DNA of 64,000 bases from contig CAVZBF010000001.1 in NCBI GenBank assembly GCA_963773465.1, forward strand, positions 620,001-684,000. Reading direction: 5' to 3'. The notes beneath the pieces are model-generated. The model searched no databases, was not told where the DNA came from, and worked only from the letters and a program-made list of their open reading frames with translations. Numbering within the stretch: position 1 is the stretch's first letter; each line of letters starts with the position of its first letter. This document shows, in pieces, positions 9,632-20,616 of this stretch. Both the position numbers and the translations under genes were made by a program. This DNA is from VBAS01 sp963773465 (lineage in GTDB: Bacteria; Bacteroidota; Bacteroidia; Chitinophagales; Chitinophagaceae).

Positions 9632-11357
9632 TTATGGCATCCAGAAAACTTTATATGTACTTGGATTTTTTTGTGCCGGTGCATTGGGATTGCTTTCCAG
9701 TTCTGTTTGGAACCAGGGCAATGACAATGCAAATGTTCTGCTCAACTGTACCGGAACTGATTTTTGATTACCGGGGTTTACAGGATCACCATTGATAGGA
9801 GGTTGCACTCTTCCGCCCGGAGCCATTGTTGCATCTGCAGGATCAAATACAACAGGATAACCCGTTCTTCTTATATCAGTGTATTGATCAACTGCGCTGC
9901 CCACTGATGACAACCATTTTTGTGTCATAATGATCTCTAATTTCTTTGCAGTGGATGCGGCATCATATTCCGCTAATACTCTATCCGTATAATTTGCAAC
10001 AGCTGCTGTACCAAACAAGACAGGAACATTCTGGGATGGTTTTACATAATTTGTAATCACATAATCAACCTGTTTAAATGATTCGTCCATTGCCGATGCC
10101 AGTTTTGCTTTGGCATCACCAGTGATAACCCCGGTATTAATTAATTCTGCTTCGAGGTAAAGTCTGTCAGCAAAAGTGATAAGCCTGTAAGGAGCAGCAC
10201 CGGTGCCGCTATTTGCAGTGGCTACTGTTGCGCTTCCATCATCATACTTACCGCCAACAGGATAAATTCCAAAAAGACTGATTGTATTTTGCTGGCTCCT
10301 GTCACGATCCGGACCTACCGAACCAAAATAAATTGAAACAAATGGTCCATCCCTGTATTCAGTTTGATTTCCTTCCCTGGTTGCCTGGGTTGCATTTACC
10401 TGGTTATATATATAGTATTTAATTCTTGGATCAGGATTGCCTGTAAAGATCCTTGGATTGTATCCTTTCATTATTTCATAAAACCATGGGCTTACATGAT
10501 TGCTGCGCTGTGTAGCAAAGTATGTATAGAAGCCGGGGTTCCTGTCATCAGTTGCACCATTCGGACCATAAGGAATAAGAAAACTTTCATTTGTCTGGCT
10601 GATCAAATTTCCTCCGCTGATCAACGCATTTACATCTGCAGAAACGTTTTTTACTTTCCTGATCTGCGTATACATTTTCAATTTAATTGTATTGGCAGCT
10701 TTGATCCACCTTGCAACATTGCCGCTATAGATAAGATCATCAGCAGCCGGTACTTTAGTATTTGCCGCCGAATTATTATTCAAATCAGCAATGCCTGAAT
10801 TTATCAATGCAAACAAGCTTTCATAAATAGCTGCATCATCATCAAATTTTGGATAAAGCACTCCTTCTTTCAATTTATTGGCTTCCGAATAAGGAACATC
10901 ACCCCATACATCAACGGCAACGCTATATGCATATGCTTTTAAAATTTTAGCAATGCCTGCATAGCGAAGATTGCCGGCAGCTGTTGCTTTGCTGATAATA
11001 TCTTCCAGGTTTTGCATTACACCATACACCGGGAAAGCTGTTCCTGGATTAGCTGTAGAAGAAAACAATTTTGACCATGCCGTTTGAATATTTACATCAA
11101 CACCGGTAACTGCCATATTTATCGGGGCTTTCTCTTGTTGTCATTTGGTGGGCATATACTGCCAGTATTTCTGATAAGCCACCGTTTTGTTCATCCATCG
11201 ATAACAAATCACCCAATGTTCTTTGTGTTGTCGGCAACAACTTTGATACTTCAACCGCTGTTGGATTGTTAGGATCAGTGTTGATGTCTAAAAACTTTTT
11301 ACACGACACCGCCAGCAAAGCAACAAGAGGAATTAAAAATTTTATTTTATGTAACAT
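9632..11357 (-). CDS. SusD/RagB-family nutrient-binding lipoprotein, one frameshift
   Basis: This is the surface lipoprotein that caps the SusC channel and binds the imported nutrient. The N-terminus has a signal peptide with lipobox AVSC, then KKFLDINTDPNNPTAVEVSK, the hallmark of the SusD-like 2 subfamily. The C-terminal part contains EIIMTQKWLSS and ends in STYKVFWMP, normal for the group. A +1 shift near 11100-11117 separates the first 86 residues (start 11357) from the rest. Removing one G joins ESPDKY to AVTGVDVNIQTAW. Restored length is about 570 residues. It starts 24 bases after SusC. Subfamily-2 members often go with non-glycan or oligopeptide ligands, so I do not name a sugar. Confidence 0.88.
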
Positions 11358-11380
11358 AGTATTAAGATTGAGTTTAATGA

Positions 11381-14300
11381 TTAGAATGATACATTTATAT
11401 TAAATCCAAACCTTCTTGTTGTAGGAGCTGCAGATAATTCTATTCCCTGTACCGCTGTCGAGCCAAAGCTGTTTACTTCAGGATCGAAATTGGTGTACTT
11501 AGGCATGTTTGGCGCAAGGTGCCATAGATTTCTTCCGCTGAAACTCAGCGTAACTCCTTTGAAAGGTAATTTTTCAAGTAATCTTTTTGGAATTTCATAT
11601 GCTAATGTTACTTCCCTCAAATGATAAACTGTTGCATCGTACACATTCCATTCTGTTGCCGAGTTAATACCAAATGAAGCTGATGGACCGCCTGCCGCAA
11701 AGAACAAATCGTTTGGAGTAACAACAGTATGATTCGGTACTGTTTTGCCATTAACCAATAGCGGCTGACCGGGATTATTAGGATCGCCATATACACCAGG
11801 AATGATCCATGCAGTTTGCCTGTCTCTTGTATCTTTTGTAACACCACGACCAAGCAGTGAAGCAACCGTTACTGAATAAATATCGCCGCCTTTTGTCCAA
11901 TCCCAAAGAACATTTAATGAAATACCCTTATAACGAAGCGTATTTGTAACACCCATTTTAAAATCAGGAGTAGGATCGCCGATCATTGCTTCATCATCGG
12001 CAGTGATCGACCAACCGGTTACAGGATCGATCAATAAATTACCTTCTGCATCACGGGTAGAAACAGTTCCTCTTAAATAGCCGAATGGTTTACCGGGTTC
12101 CAGGTAAGGATTGATACCTGAAATGATACCGGCCATTTGAATTCTGTCAACGCCACTCGTTAATTCTGTAACTATATTATCATTATGTGTAAATATTCCA
12201 TGAACATCCCAACTGAAATTTTTTCCTCTTACAGGACGAACCATCAGATCGATTTCCACTCCCCTGTTCCTGATACCACCGAAGTTGGTTACCTGTGCCA
12301 GGTAGCCTGATGAAGGAGGTGTTGTAATAATAGCGATCAGGTTTGTGGATTTCCTGTTATACCATGTGAAATCAAGCTCAACTCTTCTTTTTGCAAAACT
12401 TAATTGAGTTCCTAATTCAAGTTCAGTAGTAAACTCAGGTTTCAGGTTCGGGCTGTTTGCCGTTGATGGAAGTGTTGCTGAAGGAACTCCGAAGAAACTT
12501 GGATTGATCGTATATACATCGTCCAGAGAATAAGGATTAGCATCACGCCCAACTTTTGCCCAACCACCTCTCAGCTTTGCATAATCAAGCACATTGCTTT
12601 TTATTTTTAATGCATCTGTAACGATCAATGAACCTGATACTGATGGATAGAGATAACTTCTGTTCTCCACCGGAAGTGTAGAAGACCAGTCATTACGAAG
12701 AGTTCCATTTAAGAATGCATAATTTTTATAACCCAGCGTAACATCACCGAACACGCCGATGATCCTTTGCCTTGAATAAAAGTCATTGGTGAATTGCTGC
12801 TGTGATGTATTGCTAAGCGTATACACTCCCTTTGTGATAAATTGGTTTCCTGTTTGCGTAGCATCCGTAATTGTGCGTTGGTTTATATTATTACCAACAA
12901 GCACTTTCAGGGAAATATCTTTATGAATGTTTGGCGTCATTGTAACAAGAAAGTTTGATTCCAGTTCCTGTTTCCTGTAATTATCCAATACCAATCTTCC
13001 AAGACCCGACGCAGCTCTTGAACCAATTTCAGTTATTTCTCTTCTGTCAATACGGGCCACGTTACTTCCCGCGGTATAATCAAAGCGTATCCATTTATAA
13101 ATTGTAAAATCAAAATGCACACCGGCAACCAATCTTTCTTCATTTGTTGTAATCGTATTATACTTTGCTGACCAGCGTGGGTTATCATAACCCGTTACAT
13201 TTGGTTGAAGCGGCAAGCCATTTTGATCTTCGAATGGAAGATTCAGATCCCAGTTGCGGGCAAGGAATAATGAACGGGCAAAAGAAGAGGCGGTACCGCC
13301 AACCTGGTTCTCGCCAAAGAACCCTCCATTCTGGTTAGCTCTTGTATAAGCAAAATTTCCACTTACATTGATCCCTATGCTTAACCTGGTAGAAGCACCT
13401 AAAGCAAGGTTGGCTCTTTCCAGGTCGGAATTATAAACATATCCTTTATGAAATAAATGTGATGCGGTAACACCCACTGAACTTTTTTCATCACCACCAC
13501 TTACATTCAAAGAGTTTTCATAAATAAAACCTTTTCTGAAAAGATCTTTTACATTATTTGGATAAGGACGATAAGCAGTTTTACCGTTTGGAAACAATTC
13601 GGGATATGCAGCCGCTATTGATGGCCAGGCAGCAATTGAATCCAATGTGCTGAATGCAGGCCCCCATGATCCGTTTGCATTTGAATAACCCAATTGCGAG
13701 CCGGCACCAAATTCATTTTGATATTCGGGCAGGTTAGCAATTGTTTCACCGGAAAAAGAAGATTTGAAAGTGATCTCAGTTCCTTTTGCACGGCGAACAC
13801 TGCCTGATTTAGTAGTAATAACAATTACACCATTTGATGCTCTTGAACCGTATAATGCGGCAGCCGAAGATCCTTTCAATACATTGATTGAAGCAATATC
13901 ATTAGGATCAAGATTGGCAATACCGCTTGAATAAGCCCCACCATTTGATACCTGGCTCGTTGTAGTAAGCTGGTCATTGCTATATGGTATGCCATCAACA
14001 ACGATCAAGCGGCTCACTATTTCCAAAGAAAGAATTGTTACCACGGATCTGAATCCGGGTAGCAGCACCAGGTGTACCCTGCGAGCTGCGAATATCAACC
14101 CCCGCAACTTTTCCCTGCAAGCTTTTCAAAATATCAGGTTCTGATTTTTGAAGCAGGTTATCAGGATTCACTTTTGAGACCGAATAACCAAGCCCTCGGT
14201 CAGATCTGCGAATGCCAAGTGCAGTAACAACAACTTCGGCCATGGCCCCCTGGCCGGAAAGTGTTGTATTAACTGAAGTTTGAGTTCCGATATTGACTTC

Positions 14301-14535
14301 ATTGCTTTGATAGCCGGTGGAAGCTGAAAACCAGAACAGCATTTGCAGGCGCCTGGATACTGAAGTTCCCATTTTCATCGGCTGAAACAGCAGTGGAAGT
14401 ACCCTTAACGGTAACCGTCGCAAACGGTACCGGTCTTCCCTCAGCATTGGTTACCCTGCCGGTAACCGTTCTGTTTTGCCCGAACATTATTAATGCGGAC
14501 AAAAAGAACAAGACAGTAGATAAGATTTTTTTCAT
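11381..14535 (-). CDS. SusC/RagA-family TonB-linked outer membrane transporter, two frameshifts
   Basis: This is an outer membrane TonB-dependent importer partnered with the following SusD. The order is signal peptide, a carboxypeptidase-regulatory-like domain (TVTGRVTNAEGRPVPFATV), the SusC plug with LQGKVAGVDI and GNNSFFGNSEPL, the plug motif LKGSSAAALYGSRASNGVI, and a long beta-barrel ending in RRFGFNINVSF with the usual terminal aromatic. Restored length is about 1050 residues. Two +1 shifts occur in the N-terminal third: near 14320 (VLVFS to STGYQSNEV) and near 14015 (NSEPL to IVVDGIPYS). The rest of the barrel, from about 14010 to 11381, is uninterrupted. It is the first gene of a three-gene minus-strand operon. 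No sigma/anti-sigma pair is adjacent. Confidence 0.92.
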
Positions 14536-14921
14536 GCAACATTGATTTTTGTTTAAACACTTTCAGGATAGGCATCAATTTGCATTGTTTTGCTTCAATG
14601 CATCGGAGTTCAATTACTGAAGCATGAATGTTCGTTATTAAAACCTACTTGGGCAGCCACTGAAATCTTCAGCGGATTGTAATTTTTGATAAATGATGCA
14701 GCGATACTGATATTGTTGAAGTCAGCATTTATGTATTCACCTACTCACAACTATCGATTGAATCTAAGCTTGCCTTTTGTAATGGTATTTGTCCATAAAA
14801 CATTATTTTATATTGCTTAACATGAATGACAAATAAATTGAGTGGAAATATCGTTTGAGAATTTTCATGTCTACACATTACGAAGCCAGAATATTAATTA
14901 TTGACCACAACCGTTGCTGCT
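14536..14921. other. divergent intergenic region between SusC and the sensor kinase
   Basis: This AT-rich stretch of nearly 390 bases must hold the promoters of the minus-strand SusC operon and the plus-strand kinase. I see a small hairpin (GCATTG/CAATGC near 14581-14600) on the SusC side. I do not see a clean TTG/TAnnTTTG pair in either direction, and no gene. Confidence 0.4.
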
Positions 14922-15941
14922 ATGGTAAAAGACTTTCAGTTAAGGCTTCTGTTTATCCCCCTGCTTGGAATGCTGATCCCGGTAGTGTCGGGGATCATTA
15001 CCTATGAAAAATATAGTGCCGTTCAAATAATAATTTCCAATTGTTATTTTATTCTCACGTCATTTATTATATGGGGCGGGTGCAATTGGATACACATGAA
15101 ATTAAGACCACTGTTTCGTAAAAGCCATAACCCGTTCTTTAAAATATTGTTCATCTCTATTGTATCGGCATTGTATGGCGCTGCATCGGGCGGGGCACTT
15201 ACAATGATCTGGTTCCGGGTTTCAAAGAATGTTTTTACATGGGATAAGTTCTTTTCCTTTATTGCATTTACAATTATGGCGGTGTCTGGTTTTTACTTTG
15301 GTATATGAAATACTTTTTTTAAGTAAGGAGAGAGAACTGGATACAAAAATTGTAGAGGAATTGGACAGGGAAAGAGTACAGGCGGAGCTTGATGTTTTGA
15401 TATAATGAGCTTGACCCGCATTTTATTTTTAATTCACTCAATACGTTGAATCACCTGATACTTGCCAATCCTGAAGTCTGCACATTTGTTCAATTCAAGA
15501 CTGGCGCAGGTATATAAATATGTGTTGGTGAATAAAAGCAGGGAGCTGGTTTCATTATCCAAGGAACTTGAATTTATAGAAAGCTATTTCTTTTTGCTGC
15601 AGGTAAGGCATGAAAATAAATTATTGTTTGAAATGGATGCCCGGGAATCAACGACGAGGAAAATAATGATGCCGCCCTGCGCACTGCAAACAGTAGTAGA
15701 AAATGCGATCAAGCATAACGAGTTCAGTGCAGAAAATCCATTAAAAATAAAATTATCATTGAATGGTGAGTACCTGAAAATAAGTAATAACAAAAGACCA
15801 AAGCCTTTTCTCGCTGAGTCTACCAAGATCGGGCTGCGAAATCTTAGCTCACGATATAAGCTGGTCTGTAATAAAAATATTATAATAGAAAACGAAGGAC
15901 CCAATTTCCTGGTGAAGCTCCCATTAATAAGTAACACATAA
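14922..15941 (+). CDS. LytS/YehU-type sensor histidine kinase, three frameshifts
   Basis: This is a membrane sensor kinase that should phosphorylate the LytTR regulator starting 10 bases later. The N-terminal part has about four membrane helices (for example LLFIPLLGMLIPVVSGIIT). The phosphoacceptor box ELDPHFIFNSLNTLNHL carries the conserved histidine, and the ATPase domain has PPCALQTVVENAIKHNEF (N-box). I prefer ATG at 14922 to TTG at 14901. Three +1 shifts break the frame: near 15302 (GFYF to YEILFLSKEREL), near 15402 (before NELDPHF) and near 15470-15490 (LANPE to LFNSRLAQVYKYV). All conserved boxes survive in one frame or another, so one protein of about 340 residues is implied. The signal sensed is unknown. 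Confidence 0.85.
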
Positions 15942-15951
15942 ACCTTAAGCC

Positions 15952-16711
15952 ATGTTAAACACAATTATTATTGAAGATGAAAGGCCCTCGAGAGAAAGTC
16001 TTTTACAAACATTATCCCGTATTTCTGCAGACGTGAACCTGCTGGCAACAATCACATCCGTGCAGGAAGGTATCAGCTATCTTAGCCAACCGCGGAATGC
16101 TGATATTATATTCAGCGATGTGCAATTGCCCGATGGTTTATCGTTTGAGATATTCAGGCATTGCACAGTTGACTCACCGGTGATCTTTGTTACCGCCTTT
16201 GATGAATTTATGATGAATGCTTTTGAGTATAATGGTATTGATTATCTATTAAAGCCGGTTGATGAAAAGGAATTAGACAAAGCACTGAAGAAGTATAACA
16301 TGCTGCAGCATCATTTTGCAGGGAAGACCGATATCAGTAAGATCGTCAGTCCTTTTTTACAAACAAAGAAAACAAGGCTGGTGGTAAAAAAAGGGATCGA
16401 AAGTATTGCGCTGCCTTTTGATGATATCGTTTTATTTTTTACAGAAAATAAAGTGGTATATGTAATTGATAAATCAGGAAAAAAATATTTATGTGATAAA
16501 AACCTTGGTGACCTGGAAATGGAATTAGATAAGAACAGATTTTTCAGGGCCAACAGGCAGTATATAGTTAATATTAATTATATCCGCAGCTTTAAACCTT
16601 ATGAAAAAGTAAAGTTGCAGATCGACCTTGCTACTATCTGACATCAACCATGCTATTATTGTAAGCCAGGAAACGGCGCCTGCTTTTCGTAAATGGGTGT
16701 ATGAAGCATGA
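15952..16711 (+). CDS. LytTR-family response regulator, frameshift near the 3' end
   Basis: This is a two-component transcription regulator with an N-terminal receiver and a C-terminal LytTR DNA-binding domain. The phosphoacceptor aspartate is in DIIFSDVQLPDG. The conserved Thr is in VIFVTAFDE and Lys in YLLKPVDE. LytTR is recognised by RLVVKKGIESIALPFDDIV and FFRANRQYIVNINYI. The frame stops at 16641, but a +1 shift near 16627 restores SDINHAIIVSQETAPAF and ends at 16711 with FRKWVYEA, the normal family tail. It is surely co-transcribed with the kinase just upstream. Targets are not evident; the adjacent SusC operon is only a guess from position. Confidence 0.92.
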
Positions 16712-16728
16712 TTGAGCATTTTATTGAA

Positions 16729-17057
16729 GGGGCTAAAGCCCCCATCTACTTTGAATTTGTTATAACCCCAGCCTTAAGGCTGGGGCTATTTCTCGAGAAC
16801 GCCATCCTTAACTCTATTATAATTACTTTATGAAGTCACTTATCCCAGCCTTAAGGCTGGAGTTATTTACCGCGAACTCCAGCCTTAATCCTATTATAAT
16901 TTCAGTTTCTGAATTCACTAGCGCCAGCCCTAAGGCTGGAGTTATTTCCCGAGAACTCCAGCCTTAACCCTATTATAATTATTTTATGAAATCACTTGCC
17001 CCAGCCTTAAGGCTGGGGTCATAAAATAATACTCACCTACGAGCGGCTTTAGCCGCT
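16729..17057. repeat. array of GC-rich palindromes (CCAGCCTTAAGGCTGG family)
   Basis: The gene-free stretch 16712-17105 holds GGGGCTAAAGCCCC at 16729-16742, four copies of CCAGCCTTAAGGCTGG or a close variant at 16768-16783, 16845-16860, 16924-16939 and 17001-17016, and AGCGGCTTTAGCCGCT at 17042-17057. The four are spaced 77-79 bases apart and share the spacer text TATTATAATT..TTATGAA.TCACTT. In the middle units GGCTGGAGTT also pairs with AACTCCAGCC, giving alternative hairpins. These look like REP-type dispersed palindromes. Relatives occur at 21921-21976 and 35160-35219. Confidence 0.8.
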
Positions 17058-17105
17058 TTGATTTATGCAGGCATAGTTTCTTATTTTGCGCCGTAAATCA
17101 AATTG

Positions 17106-17621
17106 ATGATAAGAGTAGCAACTAAAGATGATGCTGCAGGCATGCTGGAGATATATACTCCTTTTATTCTGAATTCCGGTATTACACAGGAAACAGAAGT
17201 CCCCTCGGTTGAAGATTTTCAGAAAAGAATTATTTCAAATCTTGAAGAAAGACCATGGCTGGTTTGTGAGATCGATGGCCAGGTTGCAGGTTACGCCTAT
17301 GCTGGTAAGCATCGTGATCGAAAAGGATATCAATGGTGCACTGAACCTTCTGTATATATTTCAGAAAAATATTTTGGCGTTGGTATTGCCGATGCATTAT
17401 ACACTGCTTTGTTTGATATTTTGAAATTGCAGGGGTATGTAAATGCTTATGCAGTCATCACATTGCCGAATGACAGGAGTATTGCCTTTCATAAAAAATT
17501 TGGGTTTGATTATTTAACAACGTATAAAAAAATTGGTTATAAGCTTGGGCAATGGCATGATGTGGGTTGGATGCAATATGAAATCATTCCACATAGAGAA
17601 CGACCCTCCCGATCCAATTAA
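17106..17621 (+). CDS. GNAT N-acetyltransferase, phosphinothricin acetyltransferase-like
   Basis: This is a GCN5-related acetyltransferase that should move acetyl from acetyl-CoA to an amino group. The 171-residue protein opens with IRVATKDDAAGMLEIYTPFI. It has the PAT-family stretch AGYAYAGKHRDRKGYQW and a C-terminal FHKKFGFDYLTTYKKIGYKLGQWHDVGWMQ. That set is typical of the Pat/Bar (L-methionine sulfoximine or phosphinothricin acetyltransferase) subgroup, in which chromosomal members usually act on methionine sulfoximine or other small amino compounds. The actual substrate is not certain. I chose ATG at 17106 over TTG at 17103. It stands alone after the palindrome array, with an intact frame. 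Confidence 0.85.
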   Translation: MIRVATKDDAAGMLEIYTPFILNSGITQETEVPSVEDFQKRIISNLEERPWLVCEIDGQVAGYAYAGKHRDRKGYQWCTEPSVYISEKYFGVGIADALYTALFDILKLQGYVNAYAVITLPNDRSIAFHKKFGFDYLTTYKKIGYKLGQWHDVGWMQYEIIPHRERPSRSN

Positions 17622-17693
17622 ATTCCCGGAAATTGATAGATCAGTTATTAATTCTATTCTCGCTAACTCTACAGAAATGCTAAGAAAAACTTA

Positions 17694-17774
17694 GTGTCCT
17701 TTGTGCCTCGTAGTGTTCTTCGTGTTCCAGTATTTCAAGTAACACAAAGTGCACAAAGATCACACAAAGGACAC
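17694..17774. repeat. CACAAAG-type imperfect palindrome
   Basis: A 12-bp perfect inverted pair (GTGTCCTTTGTG at 17694-17705, CACAAAGGACAC at 17763-17774) encloses further CACAAAG/CTTTGTG pieces. The related element at about 22044-22140 shares the segment AAGTAACAC(A/G)AAG. It lies between convergent genes. Confidence 0.65.
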
Positions 17775-17850
17775 AATGAATTTTGTCTCGATGTTTTACA
17801 TTAAATAATAAAACCGCCCTAACGAGGACTTTGTTATTAAATGTTACAGA

Positions 17851-20496
17851 TTATTTATTTCTCTTAAACCTATAAGCAAGTTTTCCAAAAAAGAATGCAC
17901 CACCATGTCCCATTTGCACCGCATCCCACATACCGCCGGTTTCAGTTAATCCGGGATCCTGTATGCTTGGATAAGTATCCAAAAGATTTGCTGCACCGAT
18001 AGCGATATCAAAATTGTTGCTGATCTTAAATCCAAGTGTCAGATCAACAGTGTGTCTTGGTTCATAAACATCAGGCATTGATTCATCAAAATTAAAATCG
18101 ATAAGCTTTACTCCTGAGAAACGGGTTACACGGGCAAATAAATTAAAACGGTTAATTGTATAATCAACACTCAGATTGACTTTGTGTTCCGGTGCGGATG
18201 CTAATAAAAAATATCTTTCTCTTACCCCAAAATAAATTTCTTCTTTACCGGCAAGCAATGGTGTAGTATGTACTGCCAGTACTTTCATTCTATTGAAGTT
18301 TGCAGCAAGTGTTACATTGAATTTGCCCTGGCCAAAATTTGTACCATAAGTTGCAATTACATCAACACCGCTTGTTTTTGTATCAACGGCATTTGTAAAA
18401 AATTGCGCGGCACCAACATTCAATCCCTGGAGTATCGTTCCGATCTGGTCATCATCCGTATCAAATAAACCAGTTAATACAACCCGGTCTTTAACTTTTA
18501 TCTGGTACGCATCAACGGTGAGGTTGAATTTCTTTGCGATCCTTGCAACAAAGCCAATACTATAATTATTCGATGTTTCTTCTTTCAATTCAGGTATGCC
18601 AACTTCTTTTGCCAGTACACCTGTATTCGGCGCAATTACCTGGTCAAAAATTTGTCCTGCAACTACATTTGTAAACGTTGAGCTGAAATATTTTTGTGGT
18701 AATGACGGTGCACGGAAACCGGTGCTCCATGATGCGCGGAAACTCAGATTGCTGTTCATTTTAAGTTTTGTTGCCAGCTTGTAATTATCGGTCCAACCAA
18801 AGTCACTATAGTTTTCTATTCGTACTGCGCCGGCTATTAAAATACTTTTTGTAATATCCAATTCAGCATCTGCATACGCTGCAAAATTTTTACGTCTTGC
18901 CTTTACCACATCTTTTGGTTGAAAACCAGGAAAACCCTGTGAACCACCGGGCCGAAAAGTTGTATCACCGGGTGCATTGACTGAAAAAACAATTGGGTTG
19001 CCATTTCCATCAAGATATTGTTTCCATGAAGCCGTTTCACCGGAAAAAATTTCATATTGTTCATGACGAAACTCGGAACCAAACGCAAGGTTTAATCCTG
19101 CGCCAACCCCATTTATTTCTTTTGAGAAATTAGCGCCGATAGTTTGCTGAGACAATTGAAAACCTCCTGCATCAAATGAGGTTGGTGAATTCCCTTCCAA
19201 TGAAGCGTTCAATGTTTTTTCAACTCCATAATGAAAGCGATTACTTCCGGTAGTGCCGTTGAAGTCTGCATTCCATCCGCAGAACTTACTTCTTACTCCA
19301 AATGAAATCGATTTATCAGTGATCTCTGAAGTGATCAATGGGTTGAATCCATCAGGATAAATGGAAATTAAATTTCTTTCACTTCCGGCATCACGGGTAT
19401 AGGCCCATGCTTCGCCGTTGCGGCGATTGTATCCGCCGAATGAATAAAATTCTGTTACTCCGCCAAGACTTATTTTGTTATTAAAAAATGCACGGTAATT
19501 ATTATAAGATCCATCTCCAAATTTCTGACGGTAATTGTCAGGAAAAATTGGTTCGTAGTTAGGACGATACGTTTTTTCTTTATTCAAATAATCACCCGTG
19601 AGATTTAAAAATCCTTTGTCCTTTAATTTAAATCCATAATTAATATTAGCGTTATACTGAAGACCATCGGTTTGATTTTCTAAAACTTTTTGTCCATCTA
19701 ATTCAAGTGTACTTCCATAGCCTGTCATGTGCGTGCCAACGGTAGCAGTTGCTGTAAATTCATTTACACTCGATTTCAAAATAATATTTATAACACCGGC
19801 GATCGCGTCAGAACCGTACTGTGCACTGGCGCCATCACGAAGTATTTCGATCCTGTCAATTGCTGCAGCAGGAATTGCATTCAGGTCAGTGCCTGAATTA
19901 CCACGGCCGCGGCTGCCATAAAGATTTACCAATGATATCTGGTGTCTTCTTTTACCATTAATAAGCACAAGAGTTTGGTCAGGTCCAAGTCCCCTCAAAG
20001 TTGCCGGATCGATATGATCCGCGCCGTCGGCACCGGATTGGCGGTTGGCATTAAATGAAGGAGCGATGTAGTGGAGAATTGAATTTATTTCAACAAGACC
20101 TAACTGGTTTGTAACTTTTGCAACCGGGATTATATCCACCGGCACCGGGGTTTCAGTGGATGATCTTTTCAAGCTGCGGGTACCAACCATTTCAATTCCT
20201 GTCAGCGTTATTGAAGATGATTCCAAAGAAACGCTGGATGCGGAGAAAGCATCTACTTCTTTATCGCTAAATCCAATGCCTGAAAATATGAGTACAGGAT
20301 TTGTTCCTGAGACCTTTAATGTATAGTCTCCGTTCTTATCAGTCGTTGTGCCGGTTGTTGTGCCTTTTAACTTCACGGAAATCCCTTCGACAGGATTTCC
20401 CTTGTCATCGGTTACTCTTCCGGAAACTGTTTGTTGTGCAAATGCAATTATAATAAAAAAAAATAAAGAACTGGCTAACAGTAATAGCTTTTTCAT
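17851..20496 (-). CDS. TonB-dependent receptor
   Basis: This is an outer membrane active-transport receptor of 881 residues that stands alone, without a SusD partner. A signal peptide ending near AFAQ is followed by a carboxypeptidase-regulatory-like domain (TVSGRVTDDKGNPVEGISV). A clear plug follows with ATLRGLGPDQTLVLINGKRR and IEILRDGASAQYGSDAIAG. The long beta-barrel includes GRVTRFSG-like and LDTYPSIQDP segments and ends in FFFGKLAYRFKRNK. The plug wording resembles classical siderophore, cobalamin or sugar receptors of the iron-complex type more than SusC. The ligand cannot be assigned. The frame is intact for 2.6 kb, unlike the two SusC genes in the window. Confidence 0.93.
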   Translation of the reverse strand: MKKLLLLASSLFFFIIIAFAQQTVSGRVTDDKGNPVEGISVKLKGTTTGTTTDKNGDYTLKVSGTNPVLIFSGIGFSDKEVDAFSASSVSLESSSITLTGIEMVGTRSLKRSSTETPVPVDIIPVAKVTNQLGLVEINSILHYIAPSFNANRQSGADGADHIDPATLRGLGPDQTLVLINGKRRHQISLVNLYGSRGRGNSGTDLNAIPAAAIDRIEILRDGASAQYGSDAIAGVINIILKSSVNEFTATATVGTHMTGYGSTLELDGQKVLENQTDGLQYNANINYGFKLKDKGFLNLTGDYLNKEKTYRPNYEPIFPDNYRQKFGDGSYNNYRAFFNNKISLGGVTEFYSFGGYNRRNGEAWAYTRDAGSERNLISIYPDGFNPLITSEITDKSISFGVRSKFCGWNADFNGTTGSNRFHYGVEKTLNASLEGNSPTSFDAGGFQLSQQTIGANFSKEINGVGAGLNLAFGSEFRHEQYEIFSGETASWKQYLDGNGNPIVFSVNAPGDTTFRPGGSQGFPGFQPKDVVKARRKNFAAYADAELDITKSILIAGAVRIENYSDFGWTDNYKLATKLKMNSNLSFRASWSTGFRAPSLPQKYFSSTFTNVVAGQIFDQVIAPNTGVLAKEVGIPELKEETSNNYSIGFVARIAKKFNLTVDAYQIKVKDRVVLTGLFDTDDDQIGTILQGLNVGAAQFFTNAVDTKTSGVDVIATYGTNFGQGKFNVTLAANFNRMKVLAVHTTPLLAGKEEIYFGVRERYFLLASAPEHKVNLSVDYTINRFNLFARVTRFSGVKLIDFNFDESMPDVYEPRHTVDLTLGFKISNNFDIAIGAANLLDTYPSIQDPGLTETGGMWDAVQMGHGGAFFFGKLAYRFKRNK

Positions 20497-20585
20497 TCGA
20501 GTTTAAGTTTTGGTTCTTAAATGATTAAAAATAGGTGTTTTTTTTAAAAAATGAATTCACTTGAAATCAACAATAGTTGAAAATA

Positions 20586-20608
20586 AAAAACCCCGCTTTG
20601 CGGGGTTC
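20586..20608 (-). terminator. rho-independent terminator after the NTF2-like lipoprotein
   Basis: On the minus strand, stem AACCCCGC/GCGGGGTT with a 3-base loop is followed by a T run. It lies 9 bases beyond the stop of the lipoprotein gene. Confidence 0.8.
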
Positions 20609-20616
20609 TGAAAGTA

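Noticed and set aside
14922..16711. Programmed ribosomal frameshifting in the kinase/regulator and other genes
   Set aside because: Break sites share no slippery motif or downstream structure, and breaks hit unrelated families many times.
16729..17057. Possible CRISPR array in the palindrome cluster
   Set aside because: Spacers between the 16-bp palindromes are near-identical to each other, which is the reverse of CRISPR; no cas genes.
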